DNA from: Candidatus Arcanibacter lacustris | GTDB lineage: Bacteria > Pseudomonadota > Alphaproteobacteria > Rickettsiales > Arcanibacteraceae | Assembly (NCBI GenBank): GCA_000970895.1 | Contig: JYHA01000138.1 | Coordinates: 1-5,368 of the forward strand | Direction: 5' to 3' | Length of the DNA stretch: 5,368 bases | In this document: piece by piece, positions 4,660 through 5,368 of the stretch | How positions within the stretch are numbered: position 1 is the stretch's first letter | Layout of the letters: every line of letters begins with the position of its first letter | Notes under the pieces: model-generated | Database searches by the model: none | Seen by the model: only the letters and a program-made list of their open reading frames with translations | Told to the model about the DNA's origin: nothing | Translations under genes and position numbers: made by a program

Positions 4660-5344
4660 AACGACGCTCTCTGGATTTAAAATTATTAATTGCTTGTAAA
4701 AAATCATCAATGCTGAAATCTGGCCATAGAGTATTGGTAAAGAATAATTCAGTATAAGCTAATTGCCATAATAAAAAATTACTCAAACGTTGCTCGCCAC
4801 TAGTTCTAATCAGCAAATCAGGATCTGGTATTTGATCAGTATATAGTTGTTTGGCAAAAAAAGCTTCATTAATTTCATCGATAGATATTTTTTGATCTAA
4901 AATATTTTGAGCGATTTTTTTAGTTGCCATTAAAATTTCTTCTCTACCGCTATAGCTTAGGGCTATATTTAGGGTAAGTTTTTGATTGTCTTTGGTTAAG
5001 TTGGTGCCATATTCTATATCTTTTTGAATATCTTCATGTAATAGAGTTGTATTTCCTATCACTTTCAATTTAACATTATTTTTATGAATATTGGCTATTT
5101 CTTCTTTTAAATAATAGCTTAGTAGATCCATCAGATATTTTACTTCTCCTGTTGGTCTATCCCAATTTTCAATAGAAAAAACATATAAGGTGAGATATGG
5201 AATATCTAACTTTATACAGGCTTTTAGAATTTCTCTAATTCTCTCAGCCCCTTTCTTATGACCCATTATTCTAGGCAACCCTCTAGACTCGGCCCATCTT
5301 CCATTGCCATCTAAGATTATCGCTACATGTTTTGGATTAGTCAT
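4643..5344 (-). CDS. uppS: Isoprenyl (undecaprenyl) diphosphate synthase
   Basis: This cytosolic cis-prenyltransferase adds IPP units to farnesyl diphosphate. The usual bacterial product is C55 undecaprenyl diphosphate, the carrier for peptidoglycan precursors. The 233 residues show the family motifs in order: HVAIILDGNGRWA at 6-18 with catalytic Asp12, His29 in GHKKG, FSIENW at 56-61, SYSGREEI at 130-137, RTSGEQRLSN at 180-189 with diphosphate-binding Arg180, Arg186 and Ser188, and WPDF at 207-210. Spacing between motifs matches the E. coli enzyme (Asp26 to His43 and Asp12 to His29 are both 17). The chain is complete. The ATG at 5344-5342 fits the family start, but the ribosome-binding site is weak (GTGG about 13 bases upstream). 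Only 24 bases of upstream sequence are present, so whether frr or another gene precedes it in the operon cannot be seen. Product chain length is inferred from the family. Confidence 0.96.
   Translation of the reverse strand: MTNPKHVAIILDGNGRWAESRGLPRIMGHKKGAERIREILKACIKLDIPYLTLYVFSIENWDRPTGEVKYLMDLLSYYLKEEIANIHKNNVKLKVIGNTTLLHEDIQKDIEYGTNLTKDNQKLTLNIALSYSGREEILMATKKIAQNILDQKISIDEINEAFFAKQLYTDQIPDPDLLIRTSGEQRLSNFLLWQLAYTELFFTNTLWPDFSIDDFLQAINNFKSRERRYGKTK
4667..4672 (-). promoter_or_regulatory. Shine-Dalgarno-like site of cdsA inside uppS
   Basis: AGAGAG on the - strand, seven bases before the ATG at 4659-4657, lies within the last codons of uppS. It supports the shorter cdsA start over the open frame that reaches 4710. 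Confidence 0.45.
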
Positions 5345-5368
5345 AATTATTTATTACCACATGTTTTT

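Noticed and set aside
4660..4710. Upstream extension of cdsA beginning MMIFYKQ
   Set aside because: These 17 codons are uppS sequence in another frame and are absent from the usual CdsA N-terminus. The ATG at 4659 has its own AGAGAG site and gives normal length.

Overview
This is an AT-rich window from an alphaproteobacterium. Gene order and style point to an obligate intracellular Rickettsiales-type organism. The evidence is the low G+C, Lys/Asn/Ile-rich proteins, long noncoding stretches with palindromes, the uppS-cdsA-dxr cluster typical of alphaproteobacteria, and an OprO/OprP-type porin. The species cannot be fixed from the sequence alone. A complete dxr argues against the core Rickettsia species, which are reported to have lost the MEP isoprenoid pathway, so a relative that kept it (another Rickettsiaceae genus or a neighbouring family) fits better. 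That placement is inference.

Left part (1-1930, + strand): an AT-rich palindromic terminator (21-66) is followed by a long leader and a 459-residue outer-membrane porin with a signal peptide, a His-rich stretch, a coiled coil and a C-terminal Phe. Behind it lies a strong 13-bp hairpin (1632-1663). The right arm of that hairpin carries the -35 box of a good promoter for a 67-codon orphan ORF (1705-1908). The last codons of this ORF form one arm of a second long hairpin (1883-1928).

Middle part (1930-2811): a very acidic, nearly lysine-free orphan protein of 156 residues is encoded on the - strand (1994-2464). It begins with TTG behind a good Shine-Dalgarno site. The 347-base gap between it and dxr (2465-2811) holds an AT palindrome, some sequence of unknown origin, and a 130-bp element with 27-bp inverted termini and a G+C-rich core. 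That element sits 20 bp past the dxr stop codon and looks like a MITE or a Rickettsia-palindromic-element type of repeat.

Right part (2812-5344, - strand): a tight operon is transcribed leftward: uppS (undecaprenyl diphosphate synthase), cdsA (CDP-diglyceride synthase), dxr (DXP reductoisomerase). The genes overlap or abut, so they are probably translationally coupled. Dxr feeds IPP/DMAPP synthesis, UppS condenses IPP into the C55 lipid carrier for peptidoglycan, and CdsA activates phosphatidate for phospholipids. Together they form an envelope-building unit. In many alphaproteobacteria rseP and bamA follow dxr, but here the cluster ends at the repeat element. No tRNA, rRNA, CRISPR array or intact transposase gene is visible. 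The most notable unexplained items are the 130-bp element, the two orphan proteins and the paired hairpins around the 67-codon ORF.
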